From Deinococcus hopiensis KR-140 (GTDB lineage: Bacteria > Deinococcota > Deinococci > Deinococcales > Deinococcaceae), in assembly GCF_900176165.1 (NCBI RefSeq), contig NZ_FWWU01000009.1, positions 3,039,001-3,103,000 on the forward strand: a DNA stretch of 64,000 nt, given 5' to 3'. The notes below the pieces were generated by a model. The model saw only the letters and a list, made by a program, of their open reading frames with translations, did not search any database and had not been told where the DNA came from. A program made the translations under genes and the position numbers. This document shows, piece after piece, positions 24,208-33,054 of the stretch. Position 1 is the stretch's first letter, and the number at the start of each line of letters is the position of its first letter.

Positions 24208-26034
24208 TTACTCGCGGGTGGTGAAGTCGTTGACCTCGGCGGCCTGCTGGCGCACACCTCCAGGCACGATCAGGGCAGCGGTGTCGGGATCGCTGTAGAC
24301 CGAGTAGGCTGCCACGTAGTTTGCCGCCGAGGCGGGCTTGCTGGGGTCCATCAGGCGGTAGGCGTACGCCTTGTTGAGGAACCAGCTGTAGCGGCGGTTG
24401 GCCTGCAGCGGGATCACGCTGCTGCCCAGCAGCCCGTTCTCGAACTGGTGCGGCACGCTCAGGACGTCGCTGGCCGGGTCGTAGGTCACCGTGTCGTTCT
24501 CGGTCTTGGGATCGTTATCGGTGGCCCAGCTGCCGCGGAACACGTAGTACAGGTTGCTGCCCTGCAGGTTACTCAGGATCTGGGTCTCGGGGGTGCCGCC
24601 CGCGTCAAAGCCCTTGCGCAGGACCAGGCGCCGCGCCGCGTAGGCGTAGCTCTCGCCCGTCACGAAGTCCGCCACGCGCAGGTCCATCTGGGCACCGGTC
24701 GCGCCCATGGAAAAGAGGTTCATCTTCAGCGTGTAGGTAGGCGTCAGCTCCACGCCGTGCACGTCCTTGGCGGGACTGAGCAGCTGCGGGTGGAACTGGG
24801 GCAGGGTGTGGGTGCTGGGCATCGCCGGGTCCGCGCTCGCGGCCTCGTTGCTGCCCACCGCGACCACCTTGTAGAAGTAGTCCTGATCGGTGATGAGGGT
24901 GGCTGTGTTGTCACTCACCGTGCAGCGCCGGGTGGTGGCCTTGGCGTCGGCAGGCGCAGCGCACTGCTTGCTGCCCGCAAAGGCGACCTGGGTGTAGGGG
25001 CCGGCCGCGCTGGTGGCGCGCAGCACCCGGAAACCGGTGTAGCCGCCCAGATCCACGGGCGCGTCCCAGGAGGTGGTGACCCACAGGTTCGTGCCGCTCG
25101 TGGGGGCGTCGGGAGTGCGGGTGCCGTACAGGTAGTCGATGCGCTCACTGAGGGTGTAGGCCACGGCGCGCACGTTGGCGGGGGCCACCACAGTGCTCGC
25201 CGCTGTGCGGTTGACCGTGATGGGCACCAGATACGCCACCCGGTTGTAGTTGAAGTCCAGCCCCACCACCTGCAGGTACACGTCGCCCTTGAGACCGGTG
25301 GGGTCGAGGCTGACCAGGCCGCTGTCCTGGCCCGCGCCATTCGGGTCCACGCCGGGCGTCACGTAGCCGGGGTCCTGCTCGTACAACCCGGTGCCGGGGC
25401 GCACGTCGGCCCAGTTGCCCTGGGCGTCGATGGTGACCAGCGAGAACAGGAAGTACCGCATCACGCGCGGCGTATCGCTGTTCTTGACGGTATAGGCGCG
25501 CACATCCACGGTGTCGTTGAACGCCGTGCCAGGCGAGAGTTCCTTCCAGCTCGACACCTCGCCGTTGGCGTCCAGGGTGGCGGGCAGTTCCAGCTTGAGC
25601 TGGGGCACGTCGGCGGTGGCATTCGGGTCTGCCGAGGCGAACTGGGCCACCTTGACACGGGTGTTGATGCCCGCCTTCGCGACGGCCCCGTCGAACTCGG
25701 AGCCGGCGGATTTGCTCTTGAGAAAAACCAGATCGTAGGTGCCTTCGGGAATCTTGGCGAACTCCACATAGCCCTGAGCGTTCGTGGTGGCCTTGCCCAC
25801 GGCCGTACTGCGCTGGCCCGTGCGGTAGAGGTAGACCGTGCTGCCCTCGACGGCCGTCCCGCGGTTGGAGCGCACCACATCGGCCGACAGGGTGGCCGTG
25901 CCCTTACCCAGTACCGAGTCGACGGGAACGCCGCCAGTCTCGGGCGTAGGCGTGGTATTGACGGGCGAGTTACAGGCTCCCAGGAGCAGGGCACCCGACA
26001 GGAGAACGAAAGGCAACGTGCGCTGTAATTTCAT
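24208..26034 (-). CDS. Large lipoprotein with carboxypeptidase-regulatory and FN3-like domains
   Basis: A 608-residue exported lipoprotein (signal peptide with lipobox LLLGAC, Cys21). Residues about 45-130 form a carboxypeptidase regulatory-like beta sandwich (GTAVEGSTVYLYRTGQRS; GYVEFAKIPEGTYDLVFLK). Residues about 310-400 resemble a fibronectin type III domain (DLGGYTGFRVLRATSAAGPY; YFYKVVAVGSNEAAS). The C-terminal 200 residues are unassigned. No catalytic motif is visible; it may be a surface binding or structural protein. It is first in a two-gene operon with the S8 protease and has a clear promoter upstream. Confidence 0.8.
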   Translation of the reverse strand: MKLQRTLPFVLLSGALLLGACNSPVNTTPTPETGGVPVDSVLGKGTATLSADVVRSNRGTAVEGSTVYLYRTGQRSTAVGKATTNAQGYVEFAKIPEGTYDLVFLKSKSAGSEFDGAVAKAGINTRVKVAQFASADPNATADVPQLKLELPATLDANGEVSSWKELSPGTAFNDTVDVRAYTVKNSDTPRVMRYFLFSLVTIDAQGNWADVRPGTGLYEQDPGYVTPGVDPNGAGQDSGLVSLDPTGLKGDVYLQVVGLDFNYNRVAYLVPITVNRTAASTVVAPANVRAVAYTLSERIDYLYGTRTPDAPTSGTNLWVTTSWDAPVDLGGYTGFRVLRATSAAGPYTQVAFAGSKQCAAPADAKATTRRCTVSDNTATLITDQDYFYKVVAVGSNEAASADPAMPSTHTLPQFHPQLLSPAKDVHGVELTPTYTLKMNLFSMGATGAQMDLRVADFVTGESYAYAARRLVLRKGFDAGGTPETQILSNLQGSNLYYVFRGSWATDNDPKTENDTVTYDPASDVLSVPHQFENGLLGSSVIPLQANRRYSWFLNKAYAYRLMDPSKPASAANYVAAYSVYSDPDTAALIVPGGVRQQAAEVNDFTTRE

Positions 26035-26138
26035 GTGGACTCCTTGAATGCCGGAAGACCTGCGGTTCGTGGGGGACGTCCGAGCCTGAAAAATATTGCT
26101 CGGCGTCTAAAAATGCAGCCGTTTATCCGGTGGGACGC

Positions 26139-26167
26139 ACTATAGCTCCCGCCTTCACCCCAATCAA
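26139..26167 (-). promoter_or_regulatory. Promoter of the lipoprotein-protease operon
   Basis: On the minus strand TTGATT (26167-26162), 17-nt spacer, TATAGT (26144-26139), a near-consensus housekeeping promoter about 105 nt before the ATG at 26034. AT-rich sequence (26220-26320) lies upstream and could act as an UP element. Confidence 0.7.
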
Positions 26168-26313
26168 ATGTCATTCATAGGCGCCCTTTCTTCCAATCTG
26201 TCATTCCGGACGCTTCTTACTGGAAGAAATCAGGGTTGATAAATCTTTTTACATATCGAATAAAAGTGCCTGATTTTCCTTGCATTTGTTAATATAAAAC
26301 CGTTGAGAATATT

Positions 26314-27543
26314 CTAATGAAGTTCACTAACCGGCCCCAGTGCCACCACCGTCGGAGACTCGAAGGGGCAGAGATTCAGCACTGCGCGCACGTCGGCCAG
26401 GGTCACCCTGGCCGAGCGCTCGACGAGTTCCCCGGTTGACAGGGCCTGCCCCAGGGCAAGATGTTCCATCCCCAGCGCGAAGAGACGCCCCTGGGGCGTC
26501 TCGGACCGCAGCAGCGTGCCCACCGCCAGCTTGCGTGCGGCGCGGCGAACGGCTGTTTCCGTGATGGCTCCGGGAGCGTCGGCCAGCACCCGGCGGTAGG
26601 CGTCCAGCACCTCCTGCGTACGGCCAGGATCGCAGGAAAAGCCGCCCTCAAAGCTCCCCACGTCACGGTAGTCGAGATGCGCGAGGTCTGCGCTGTCGGC
26701 GAGGCCGGTATCCAGCAGCGCCCAGTACAGCAGGCCGTTTTCCCCGCCGATCAGTTCAGACAGCACCACCGCCGCTTCCCGGAGGGGATGGGCAGCGGGC
26801 AGGCCGGGCACGGCGAGGGCCACCTGCGCGCGGGTCAGGCGCTCGTCGCCCATCAGGCACAGGGTGCCGGGGGCGGCGGGAGGCGGCGTATCACGCGCCG
26901 GAACGGAAGCTGTCCGGGCCGGCCAGCCTCGCAGCGCGTCCTCAGCCCAAGCTTGCACGCTCCCCGCGTCAAAGGCCCCCACCACGGCCAGGGTCACCGC
27001 GTCCGCCCCGTAGCGCTCGCGGTGGTTGCGCACCAACACGTCGCGGGTCAGGCCACGTACCGTGTCGGACGTGCCCAGGACCGAGTGCCCCAGCGGGTGC
27101 GCGCCCCAGTAGGCCGCACGCAACCCATCGGTCACCCGCACGGCCGGCTGCTCGGCGTACATGGCGATCTCTTCCAGAATCACGCCGCGCTCGGTGTCAA
27201 TCTCCTCCGGACGCAGGGCCGGGCGCATCAACTCGGTCAGGGTGCCCAGCAGCTCGGAGGTGTCTTCGGGCAGGGCCGCCGCGTGGTACACGGTGGCTTC
27301 CTCGCTGGTAAAGGCATTTGCGTGCCCACCGAGTTCGTCCAGGCGCACGTTGAGTTCGCGCGCGCCCACCTCCTCGGAGCCCTTGAACATCAGGTGTTCC
27401 AGGAAATGGGAGGCGCCCATCTCCTCCGGGCGCTCATCCCGCGCGCCCGTTGCCACGAAGTATCCCGCAGCCACCGTCTGGGCATCGTCCTGGGGTTCAA
27501 GGAGCAGGGTCAGGCCGTTTGAAAGGCGGTGAAGCAGGGTCAT
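26314..27543 (-). CDS. M16 family zinc peptidase (catalytic subunit)
   Basis: A 409-residue M16 peptidase. The inverted zinc motif HxxEH is present as HFLEHLMFKGSE (about residues 46-57), and the downstream glutamate lies in the expected helix (VRLDELGGHANAFTSEEATVY, RGVILEEIAMY). It probably hydrolyses peptides in the cytoplasm as a dimer with the adjacent M16 homologue. Its ATG overlaps the stop codon of that homologue (ATGA at 27540-27543). Confidence 0.93.
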   Translation of the reverse strand: MTLLHRLSNGLTLLLEPQDDAQTVAAGYFVATGARDERPEEMGASHFLEHLMFKGSEEVGARELNVRLDELGGHANAFTSEEATVYHAAALPEDTSELLGTLTELMRPALRPEEIDTERGVILEEIAMYAEQPAVRVTDGLRAAYWGAHPLGHSVLGTSDTVRGLTRDVLVRNHRERYGADAVTLAVVGAFDAGSVQAWAEDALRGWPARTASVPARDTPPPAAPGTLCLMGDERLTRAQVALAVPGLPAAHPLREAAVVLSELIGGENGLLYWALLDTGLADSADLAHLDYRDVGSFEGGFSCDPGRTQEVLDAYRRVLADAPGAITETAVRRAARKLAVGTLLRSETPQGRLFALGMEHLALGQALSTGELVERSARVTLADVRAVLNLCPFESPTVVALGPVSELH

Positions 27544-28805
27544 TCGGAAACCTCCTGTCCAGGACCGAGGGAGACGACGGTGGCCTCCACTGCCGGGTGG
27601 TATCCCGCCAGAAAGCGGTTCACCTTCTCCAGCGTCAGGGCAGCGAGCGAGGCGCGCAGTGCGGCGACGGGACGGACGTGTCCGAACACCGCGAGGTCCC
27701 GGGTCAGGGTATTTGCCCGGCCACGCAGGCTCTCGGCCCCAAACACCACGCTGGCGGTGAGGCCCCGGCGTGCCCGCTCGAACTCGGCTTCGGTCAACCC
27801 CTGCGGCAACCGGGCGAGTTCGGCCAGCAGCACGGTCAGGGTTTCGGGCGCGCGGTCGGGCGTACTGGCTGCGTAGGCGCTGAGAAAGCCCTGCCCACCC
27901 AGCAGCAGGGACGAGGCCGAGACGTGGTAGGCCAGGCCCCGCTCCTCACGCACCGTGTGAAAGAGGCGGCTGGCACTGCCGCCGGAAAGTGCCGTCAGGG
28001 CAAGTTGCCATGCCAGCCAGCCCGGGTCATGCGGCGAGACGCCAGGGGCAGTGACGCTGAGGTGCGTCTGCTCGGCGTCCCCGTGCGGCAGGTGGACGCG
28101 CAGACCCGGCTGAAAGAGGGCAGGAACGGTGTGCGCCTCGCCCGCGTGCCAGTCGGAGAAGGTGCGCTCCAGCAGCGCCCGCACCTCCACCGCGTCCGCA
28201 TCGGCCACCACGCCCAGGACGCTGCCCGCCGCGCCGTACCTCCGCACGAAGGCGCGCAGACCCGCCACACTCAGCTGGGCCAGGCCCTCCGGGGTACCGC
28301 TGGCCGGGTGGGCATACCCGGCGAAGGGCGAGCCTTGCGGCCGGGGAAAGGTCAGCCGGCGCGCCTCCAGGGCAAGCAGATCGGGGGGGCTGTCCTCCAG
28401 GCCTTCCAGGTCCTGCCGGGCGAGATCGGTGAGGATGGGCAGTTCCTGGGGCGGCAGGGTGGGCCGCAGCACGAGGTCTGCGAGGAGACCCAGGGCCGCG
28501 GGCAGATCCGCCGTGAGGCCACTGAGGCTGAGGCGGGTGGCTTCTGACCCCACGCCCCCGCCCCGGCGCACGCCCAGATCGTCGAGGGCGTCTTGCAGCG
28601 CGCGGGCATCGCGGTCCCCGGCACCCTTGTACCGCCACTCCTCCAGCACGCCCGCGGCGCCCTCCTGCCCTACGGGGTCGTGGGCGCTGCCCACCGGAAT
28701 GCGCAGGTCCAGGGCAAAGCCGGGTGCGGCGCGGCGCTCAAAGGCCACGGTGAGGCCGCCCTCCAGGGTCCAGACGTGGGCGGCAATCGGGGCGGTCAGG
28801 GGCAC
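27540..28805 (-). CDS. M16 family peptidase homologue without zinc motif
   Basis: A 421-residue M16 homologue. In the position of HxxEH it reads GAAGVLEEWRYKGAG, so both zinc histidines are absent while the flanking fold is kept (FALDLRIPVGSAHDPVGQEG). The C-terminal half retains VRRYGAAGSVLGVVADAD and ARRGLTASVVFGAE. This is the usual non-catalytic partner in two-subunit M16 peptidases and probably forms part of the substrate chamber. It is translated just before the catalytic subunit. Confidence 0.88.
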   Translation of the reverse strand: MPLTAPIAAHVWTLEGGLTVAFERRAAPGFALDLRIPVGSAHDPVGQEGAAGVLEEWRYKGAGDRDARALQDALDDLGVRRGGGVGSEATRLSLSGLTADLPAALGLLADLVLRPTLPPQELPILTDLARQDLEGLEDSPPDLLALEARRLTFPRPQGSPFAGYAHPASGTPEGLAQLSVAGLRAFVRRYGAAGSVLGVVADADAVEVRALLERTFSDWHAGEAHTVPALFQPGLRVHLPHGDAEQTHLSVTAPGVSPHDPGWLAWQLALTALSGGSASRLFHTVREERGLAYHVSASSLLLGGQGFLSAYAASTPDRAPETLTVLLAELARLPQGLTEAEFERARRGLTASVVFGAESLRGRANTLTRDLAVFGHVRPVAALRASLAALTLEKVNRFLAGYHPAVEATVVSLGPGQEVSE

Positions 28806-28848
28806 CGGCGGATTGTAGCGCTGCCACGCGGCGAAACCGGGAGGGAGG

Positions 28849-29781
28849 TTACGGGGCGGCCGAGTCGCCCGCCCGCACCAGTTCCGGTGGAGGTGGAGCG
28901 CGCAGGGTCAGCGGCTCTCCCGTCACCGGATGGACGAAGGTGAGCTGCTCGGCGTGCAGCAGGTAACCGCCGTCTCCGGGCAGGCCCGGCAGGTCTGGGA
29001 GGGGTAGACCGCCCACCGCGTACAGCGGGTCCCCGACGAGGGGATGCCCCACCGAGGCGAGGTGAATGCGAATTTGGTGCGGGCGGCCCGTGTGAATGTC
29101 CACCTCGAACAGCGTCTCCCCTGCCCTTCCCGAGTCTGCAGCGCGGCGTTCCAGCACCCGCGCCACGCTCCGCGACGCCTTGCCCACCGCACTTGCCGCG
29201 TACACCGTGCCCAAGCGGGGATGCGGAACCGGACCGATAGGCGTCGTGATGGTGCGTTCCTCGTCCAGGGCAACGCCCGCCGCCAGCGCCCGGTAGCGTT
29301 TCTGGACTTCGCGCTCCCGCCAGGCGCGGGACAATGCCGTCCCCGCCTCCGCTGTGCGGGCGAACAACACCAGTCCAGAAGTGCCCCGGCCCAGACGGTG
29401 CAGCGGGCTGGCTCCCGGAAACTGTGCCCGCACCCCGGTCAGCAGCGTGTGGTCCTGAAACCCCCCACCCGGCAAGGTGGGGAGCCCACCCGGCTTGGAG
29501 ACGGCGAGCAGCGAGGCGTCCTCGTACATCACGGCGAAGGTCAGGGGAACGTCCTCCTCCCGCCACGGCGGGCGCTGCCATTCGAGCAGCTGACCGGGGC
29601 GCACCTCCTCGGGGCCGAGGACAGGCAAGCCGTTCAGCCGAACCTCTCCCCCCTCCAGCCGGAGCTGCCACTCTGCCCGCGTGGAATGGCCGTAATGCCG
29701 CGTGAGGTGGTCGAGGACCGTCAGGCCCCGTGCCCGTCCCCCCAGTTCCTCGCGGTAGGTGTGGCCGCGGTTGAGGGTCAT
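28849..29781 (-). CDS. RluA-family pseudouridine synthase homologue (atypical active site)
   Basis: A 310-residue RluA-family protein with an S4-like N-terminal region (about 1-75: WQLRLEGGEVRLNGLPV) and a catalytic-fold domain (YEDASLLAVSKPGGLPTLPG; KRYRALAAG; GRPHQIRIHLASVGHPLVGD). The usual RluA active-site motif HRLD-x-x-TSG reads HRLGRGTSGLVLFA here; the DNA codon is GGC, so the catalytic aspartate position is glycine. The protein may use another residue, bind RNA without catalysis, or belong to a divergent subgroup. The ATG is at 29781. Confidence 0.85.
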   Translation of the reverse strand: MTLNRGHTYREELGGRARGLTVLDHLTRHYGHSTRAEWQLRLEGGEVRLNGLPVLGPEEVRPGQLLEWQRPPWREEDVPLTFAVMYEDASLLAVSKPGGLPTLPGGGFQDHTLLTGVRAQFPGASPLHRLGRGTSGLVLFARTAEAGTALSRAWREREVQKRYRALAAGVALDEERTITTPIGPVPHPRLGTVYAASAVGKASRSVARVLERRAADSGRAGETLFEVDIHTGRPHQIRIHLASVGHPLVGDPLYAVGGLPLPDLPGLPGDGGYLLHAEQLTFVHPVTGEPLTLRAPPPPELVRAGDSAAP

Positions 29782-29880
29782 TGGGAAACAGGCCTCGGGC
29801 GCACCCCTCCAGAATAGGGTCGCCCGCGCTCATCCTTCTGGGGGACGCCCGCCCTCCTTCCCAGCGGGCAAGCTGGAAGG

Positions 29881-30390
29881 ATGAGCCGCCCCCTGCGCCG
29901 CTTGCTGGTCTTCGCGCTTCTCGCCGGTCTGCTGGCACTGCTGTGGCCCGGCCTGCGGCTGGCGTGGCAGGGCGCGCAACTGGTGGGCGCGCCGGCTCCC
30001 ACCACGCTGCCCAATCCCCTCCCAGGGCGGCGTTTTGCAGACACCTGGGCGGCGGCCCGCAGCGGAGGGCGGCGGCACGAGGGGGTGGACATCTTCGCGC
30101 CGCGCGGCACACCCATTCGCGCGACCACGCGCGGCTTTGTGGTGTACGTGGGGCACAATCCCCTGGGAGGCCGCACTGTCATGGTGCTGGGCCCCGGGCA
30201 GCAGCGGCACTATTACGCGCATCTGGACCGCTACCCCAATCTGCGGATGGGCCGCTGGATCGGGGCGGGTACGGTGGTGGGCTACGTGGGCGACAGCGGG
30301 AACGCGAAGGGTACGCCCACGCACCTGCATTACGGCATCTATACCCCGTCCGGGGCAATCAATCCTTACCCGCTGCTGCAAAACCCCTAG
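29881..30390 (+). CDS. M23-family peptidase (LysM/endopeptidase type fold)
   Basis: A 169-residue membrane-anchored or secreted M23 protein. A signal/anchor helix (LLVFALLAGLLALLWPGLRL) is followed by the metallopeptidase domain with zinc ligands HxxxD (RHEGVDIFAPRGTPI) and HxH (GTPTHLHYGIYTPSGAINPY). M23 enzymes cut peptidoglycan cross-bridges. The ATG follows GGAAGG closely. It is divergent from the RluA-like gene by 99 nt. Confidence 0.9.
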   Translation: MSRPLRRLLVFALLAGLLALLWPGLRLAWQGAQLVGAPAPTTLPNPLPGRRFADTWAAARSGGRRHEGVDIFAPRGTPIRATTRGFVVYVGHNPLGGRTVMVLGPGQQRHYYAHLDRYPNLRMGRWIGAGTVVGYVGDSGNAKGTPTHLHYGIYTPSGAINPYPLLQNP

Positions 30391-30691
30391 GAAGGTGTGG
30401 GTGGAGGCTTACACCTGTGGCCACCGCCGTATGGCCGCGCCGCGAGAGGCGCTCAGGGGCGAGTCCTGCGGCCCCCTCAGGCGAACCAGCCCCGGTGCGC
30501 GCCCGTCAATTCCCGGCGCACAGAGTTGAGACACCCGCGGTGCAAAACCACGGGCACAGTCGGCGCGCCACACCGCCCCCTGCGCCAGCAGCGCTCGCGC
30601 CCGGACGGCTGCCTGACCCCCGCTCCCCCCCAGGGCGAAAGGCGTGAGGTCATGCCGGGGAGCGGGAATGGGGAGCGGCGCAGCGCCTCCT
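30391..30691. other. No gene seen (about 300 nt)
   Basis: High-GC sequence after the M23 gene with no frame of convincing composition. It leads into an inverted repeat and two decayed genes, so it may be further remnant DNA. Confidence 0.5.
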
Positions 30692-30740
30692 CCCGGTGAC
30701 CTGCGGCCTAAGTGTTCCACTCGCGCCGCAGGTCACCGGG
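30692..30740. repeat. 16-bp perfect inverted repeat at the end of a broken gene
   Basis: CCCGGTGACCTGCGGC (30692-30707) and its exact reverse complement (30725-30740) flank a 17-nt loop. No T-run follows on either strand. The right arm encodes the last recognisable residues of the truncated phosphatase gene. Confidence 0.7.
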
Positions 30741-30966
30741 TTGAAGGGACAGTTCCAGCGCCACCGTTTCTGCCGCCTGTCTGACCCGCACGGGCGTGGA
30801 GCAGAAGACCCGCTCGAAGATGGGGGAATGTGAGCGCCAGTATTCGGCGAGCGCCGGCGCGATGCCCATGTTCTGTTGGCGGCGAGTCACCGCAGCCCCC
30901 GTGAACCCCCTCGTCGTCCGCGCGGCTGTGGCCGTGGCGCAGGAAGGTGAGGTGAAGTTCGGTCAT
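30708..30966 (-). pseudogene. Truncated, frameshifted histidine phosphatase gene
   Basis: The minus strand begins MTELHLTFLRHGHSRADDEG, the RHG signature of the phosphoglycerate-mutase-like histidine phosphatases, and continues VHGG...DSP. Within about 15 codons the homology moves to another frame (ALAEYWRSHSPIFERVFCST and RQAAETVALELSLQP), then stops after LRREWNT at the inverted repeat. About two thirds of a normal gene is missing. Its ATG overlaps the stop of the upstream GNAT pseudogene (30963-30966), so the two once formed an operon. Confidence 0.75.
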
Positions 30967-31245
30967 TCCAGCTCCTTGACATAGTGGGCCAAGGTATTGC
31001 CAGACCCGTCCAGGAACTGCTGCTCCTCCAACCCCTGAAAGGCGAAACCCTGGGTTTCATACAGGCTTCCCTTCATGGAGGCCCACCAGCAGCAGAGCGG
31101 GCGGGGCGTAGCTGCCCGGGAGAGCGTAGACATCGGCAAGAAACTCGGGGCGAAGGACGCCAAAACGTTCGGTGAGTCCCGAGAGGATCACGTTGCGGGC
31201 CGCTTCTGCCGTTTGCTCCGAGACGGGTTCAAAATGCAGGGTCAT
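30963..31245 (-). pseudogene. GNAT acetyltransferase gene with internal deletion and frameshift
   Basis: The start is intact (MTLHFEPVSEQTAEAARNVI through ALLLVGLHEGKPV), then the frame hits a stop at 31057. The C-terminal end of a GNAT domain (YETQGFAFQGLEEQQFLDGS, ending HYVKELE) appears immediately in the next frame. The acetyl-CoA-binding segment, about 80 residues in an intact gene, is gone, so the product cannot work. Confidence 0.75.
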
Positions 31246-31383
31246 AAGGACTGGGGTTCGCCCGCGATGAAATAACGGTCCAGCCCGAGCGGACGTGCAA
31301 CGCGGCGCAGCAGAGGGGGCAGGAAAAACGGTGACACAGAGGCGTGGAATCACCGGAGCCCAGGGGATGATCCGCAAACCGCA

Positions 31384-33054
31384 TCACGCCCTCCTCACGG
31401 CCAGAATCACCCGTTCCGTCCGGCTGACCTCCACCTCCGAGCAGAGCAAGTTGGGGTGCGCCCACAGGGCTTCCCGCTCGGGATCGCCCGCGTACAGCGC
31501 TTCGGGCAGGCGGGCGGGTGGGCTGAAATTGTCCAGCACCAGCACACCGCCGGGCTTAAGCGCGCCCACCAGCAGGTCCAGGCTGGCCGTCTCCCGTTTG
31601 GCCGGGGCACAGTCGCTGAAGATCAGGTCGAAGGGGCCGGACGCCAGCGCTCGGCGCCAGTCACCCGCGAGGACTGTGGCCCGCCCGTCTCCGGCCAATA
31701 CGGCCCGCGCCGCATCCGCCCGTGCAGCATCAAGTTCTGCCGTAATCAGCCGTGAGCTGGCGTTCATCCCCGCGAGCAGCCACGCTGCGCCTGCACCCGT
31801 CCCGCTCCCCAGCTCGGCAAACATACCACCGGGACGCGTCGCTGCCAGCGAGCGGAGAAGTTGGCCCGTTTCCAGACTGCTCGTGCGGTCAAAGCCCAGA
31901 CGTCCCGCTGCGCCCAGGGCCACCTGAACCCTCCCGGGCAGGGCCAGTCCCGGAGGGGTCTCGCCCCTCGCGGCCAGCACCTGCCGCAGCTGAATGTCAT
32001 TGGCCCAGGGGAGGGCACGGGGGTTGATCCAGGCGACAGGGCGGCCCTCGGGGCTGGGCGACAGCGAGAGCAGGCGGGCCGGGTAACAGAGCGAGTCCGC
32101 GCCGGACGAGCCGCGCAGCGTCACCGCTTCCCCCGTTACCTCCACCCGCGCGCCGCATTCCTCCCAGGCTTCGCGGACGGCGGCCTCAGCGCCCGTCTCT
32201 TCTGGATCAATGCCGCCGCCCGGTAGAGTCCAGCCGCCCCACTCCAGTCCGGTCATCAGCACCTGGCCCCCGTGTTCCACGTACACGCATGCCCGGCCCG
32301 TGCGGTTCGGCGAGGGCGAGAGCTTAGGCGCCGCGCCGTCTGGCTCCAGCGGCTCTGGCTCCAGCGGCCAGCAGCCGCCCTCCACCTCCACGGGTTTTCC
32401 CAGCAGCGCGGCCAGGGCCTCCACCAGCGGAGCCCCGCGCCCGCGCAGGGCGGCGAGCGTGCCCCCGTCGTGCAGGCGGAGAGCAAACTGCACGTCCTCC
32501 GCGTACTTGTCGAAGTGTGTCAGAAAGGGGCCGAGGCGGTCATGCCCTTCCCGGAGAAAACTCACCAGCGCCAGGCGCAACGCCGCCCGCTGGACCACTT
32601 CTGGCGCGCGCTCCACCCGAATGCCCTTGCGGGAGACATACGGGTCATCGGTCAGCAGCCGCGTGCAGCCTGCCCAGGGATCGGGAGCGGCGTAGGCCAC
32701 GCCGCGAATGCTGCTCATGGCGATGGCCCCGGCACACTGCGGGCAGGGCTGCACGGTGGTCAGCACGGTCCAGCCGTACACCTCAGGGCGCGGCACGCCC
32801 TCCAGGTCCAGCAGGGCGTTGATCTCCGCGTGCGCCAGATCGTGCCCGCCGATTACTCCCCCCGCCGCCCGCCGCACTTCACCCAGCCGGTTGCGTCCCC
32901 GGGCGATCACCCGCCCCCCGGCGTCCACGACGACAGCGCCAATGGCGTACGAACCGAGGACGTAGGCCGTCCACGCCTGATGCAGCGCGGCGAGCCAGGC
33001 CACCGAGAAACCCGGCTGAACGCTGACCGCCAAGGGCTGGCCGCTTCCCCTCAC
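31384..33054 (-). CDS. Three-domain fusion: cytidine/nucleoside deaminase - Nudix hydrolase - SAM methyltransferase
   Basis: A 556-residue continuous reading frame with three catalytic domains. Residues 1-165 are a zinc-dependent deaminase: HAE at 75-77 and PCPQC at 103-107, followed by SSIRGVAYAAPDP. Residues about 250-365 are a Nudix hydrolase: the Nudix box from 280 to about 302 (GIDPEETGAEAAVREAWEEC) conforms to Gx5Ex7REUxEExGU. Residues about 385-556 are a class I methyltransferase: ELGSGTG at 414-420, an acidic residue after motif I (ITAELDAARADAA) and FDLIFSDCAP, closest in look to YrrM-type O-methyltransferases. Residues 165-245 form a helical linker. The GTG start at 33054 overlaps the stop of the GGDEF gene (GTGA). 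Cytoplasmic; a role in modified-nucleotide handling is inference. Confidence 0.85.
   Translation of the reverse strand: MRGSGQPLAVSVQPGFSVAWLAALHQAWTAYVLGSYAIGAVVVDAGGRVIARGRNRLGEVRRAAGGVIGGHDLAHAEINALLDLEGVPRPEVYGWTVLTTVQPCPQCAGAIAMSSIRGVAYAAPDPWAGCTRLLTDDPYVSRKGIRVERAPEVVQRAALRLALVSFLREGHDRLGPFLTHFDKYAEDVQFALRLHDGGTLAALRGRGAPLVEALAALLGKPVEVEGGCWPLEPEPLEPDGAAPKLSPSPNRTGRACVYVEHGGQVLMTGLEWGGWTLPGGGIDPEETGAEAAVREAWEECGARVEVTGEAVTLRGSSGADSLCYPARLLSLSPSPEGRPVAWINPRALPWANDIQLRQVLAARGETPPGLALPGRVQVALGAAGRLGFDRTSSLETGQLLRSLAATRPGGMFAELGSGTGAGAAWLLAGMNASSRLITAELDAARADAARAVLAGDGRATVLAGDWRRALASGPFDLIFSDCAPAKRETASLDLLVGALKPGGVLVLDNFSPPARLPEALYAGDPEREALWAHPNLLCSEVEVSRTERVILAVRRA

Noticed and set aside
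22852..26028. A 1058-codon open frame on the plus strand
   Set aside because: It is the antisense shadow of the two lipoprotein genes, caused by high GC; motifs are all on the minus strand.
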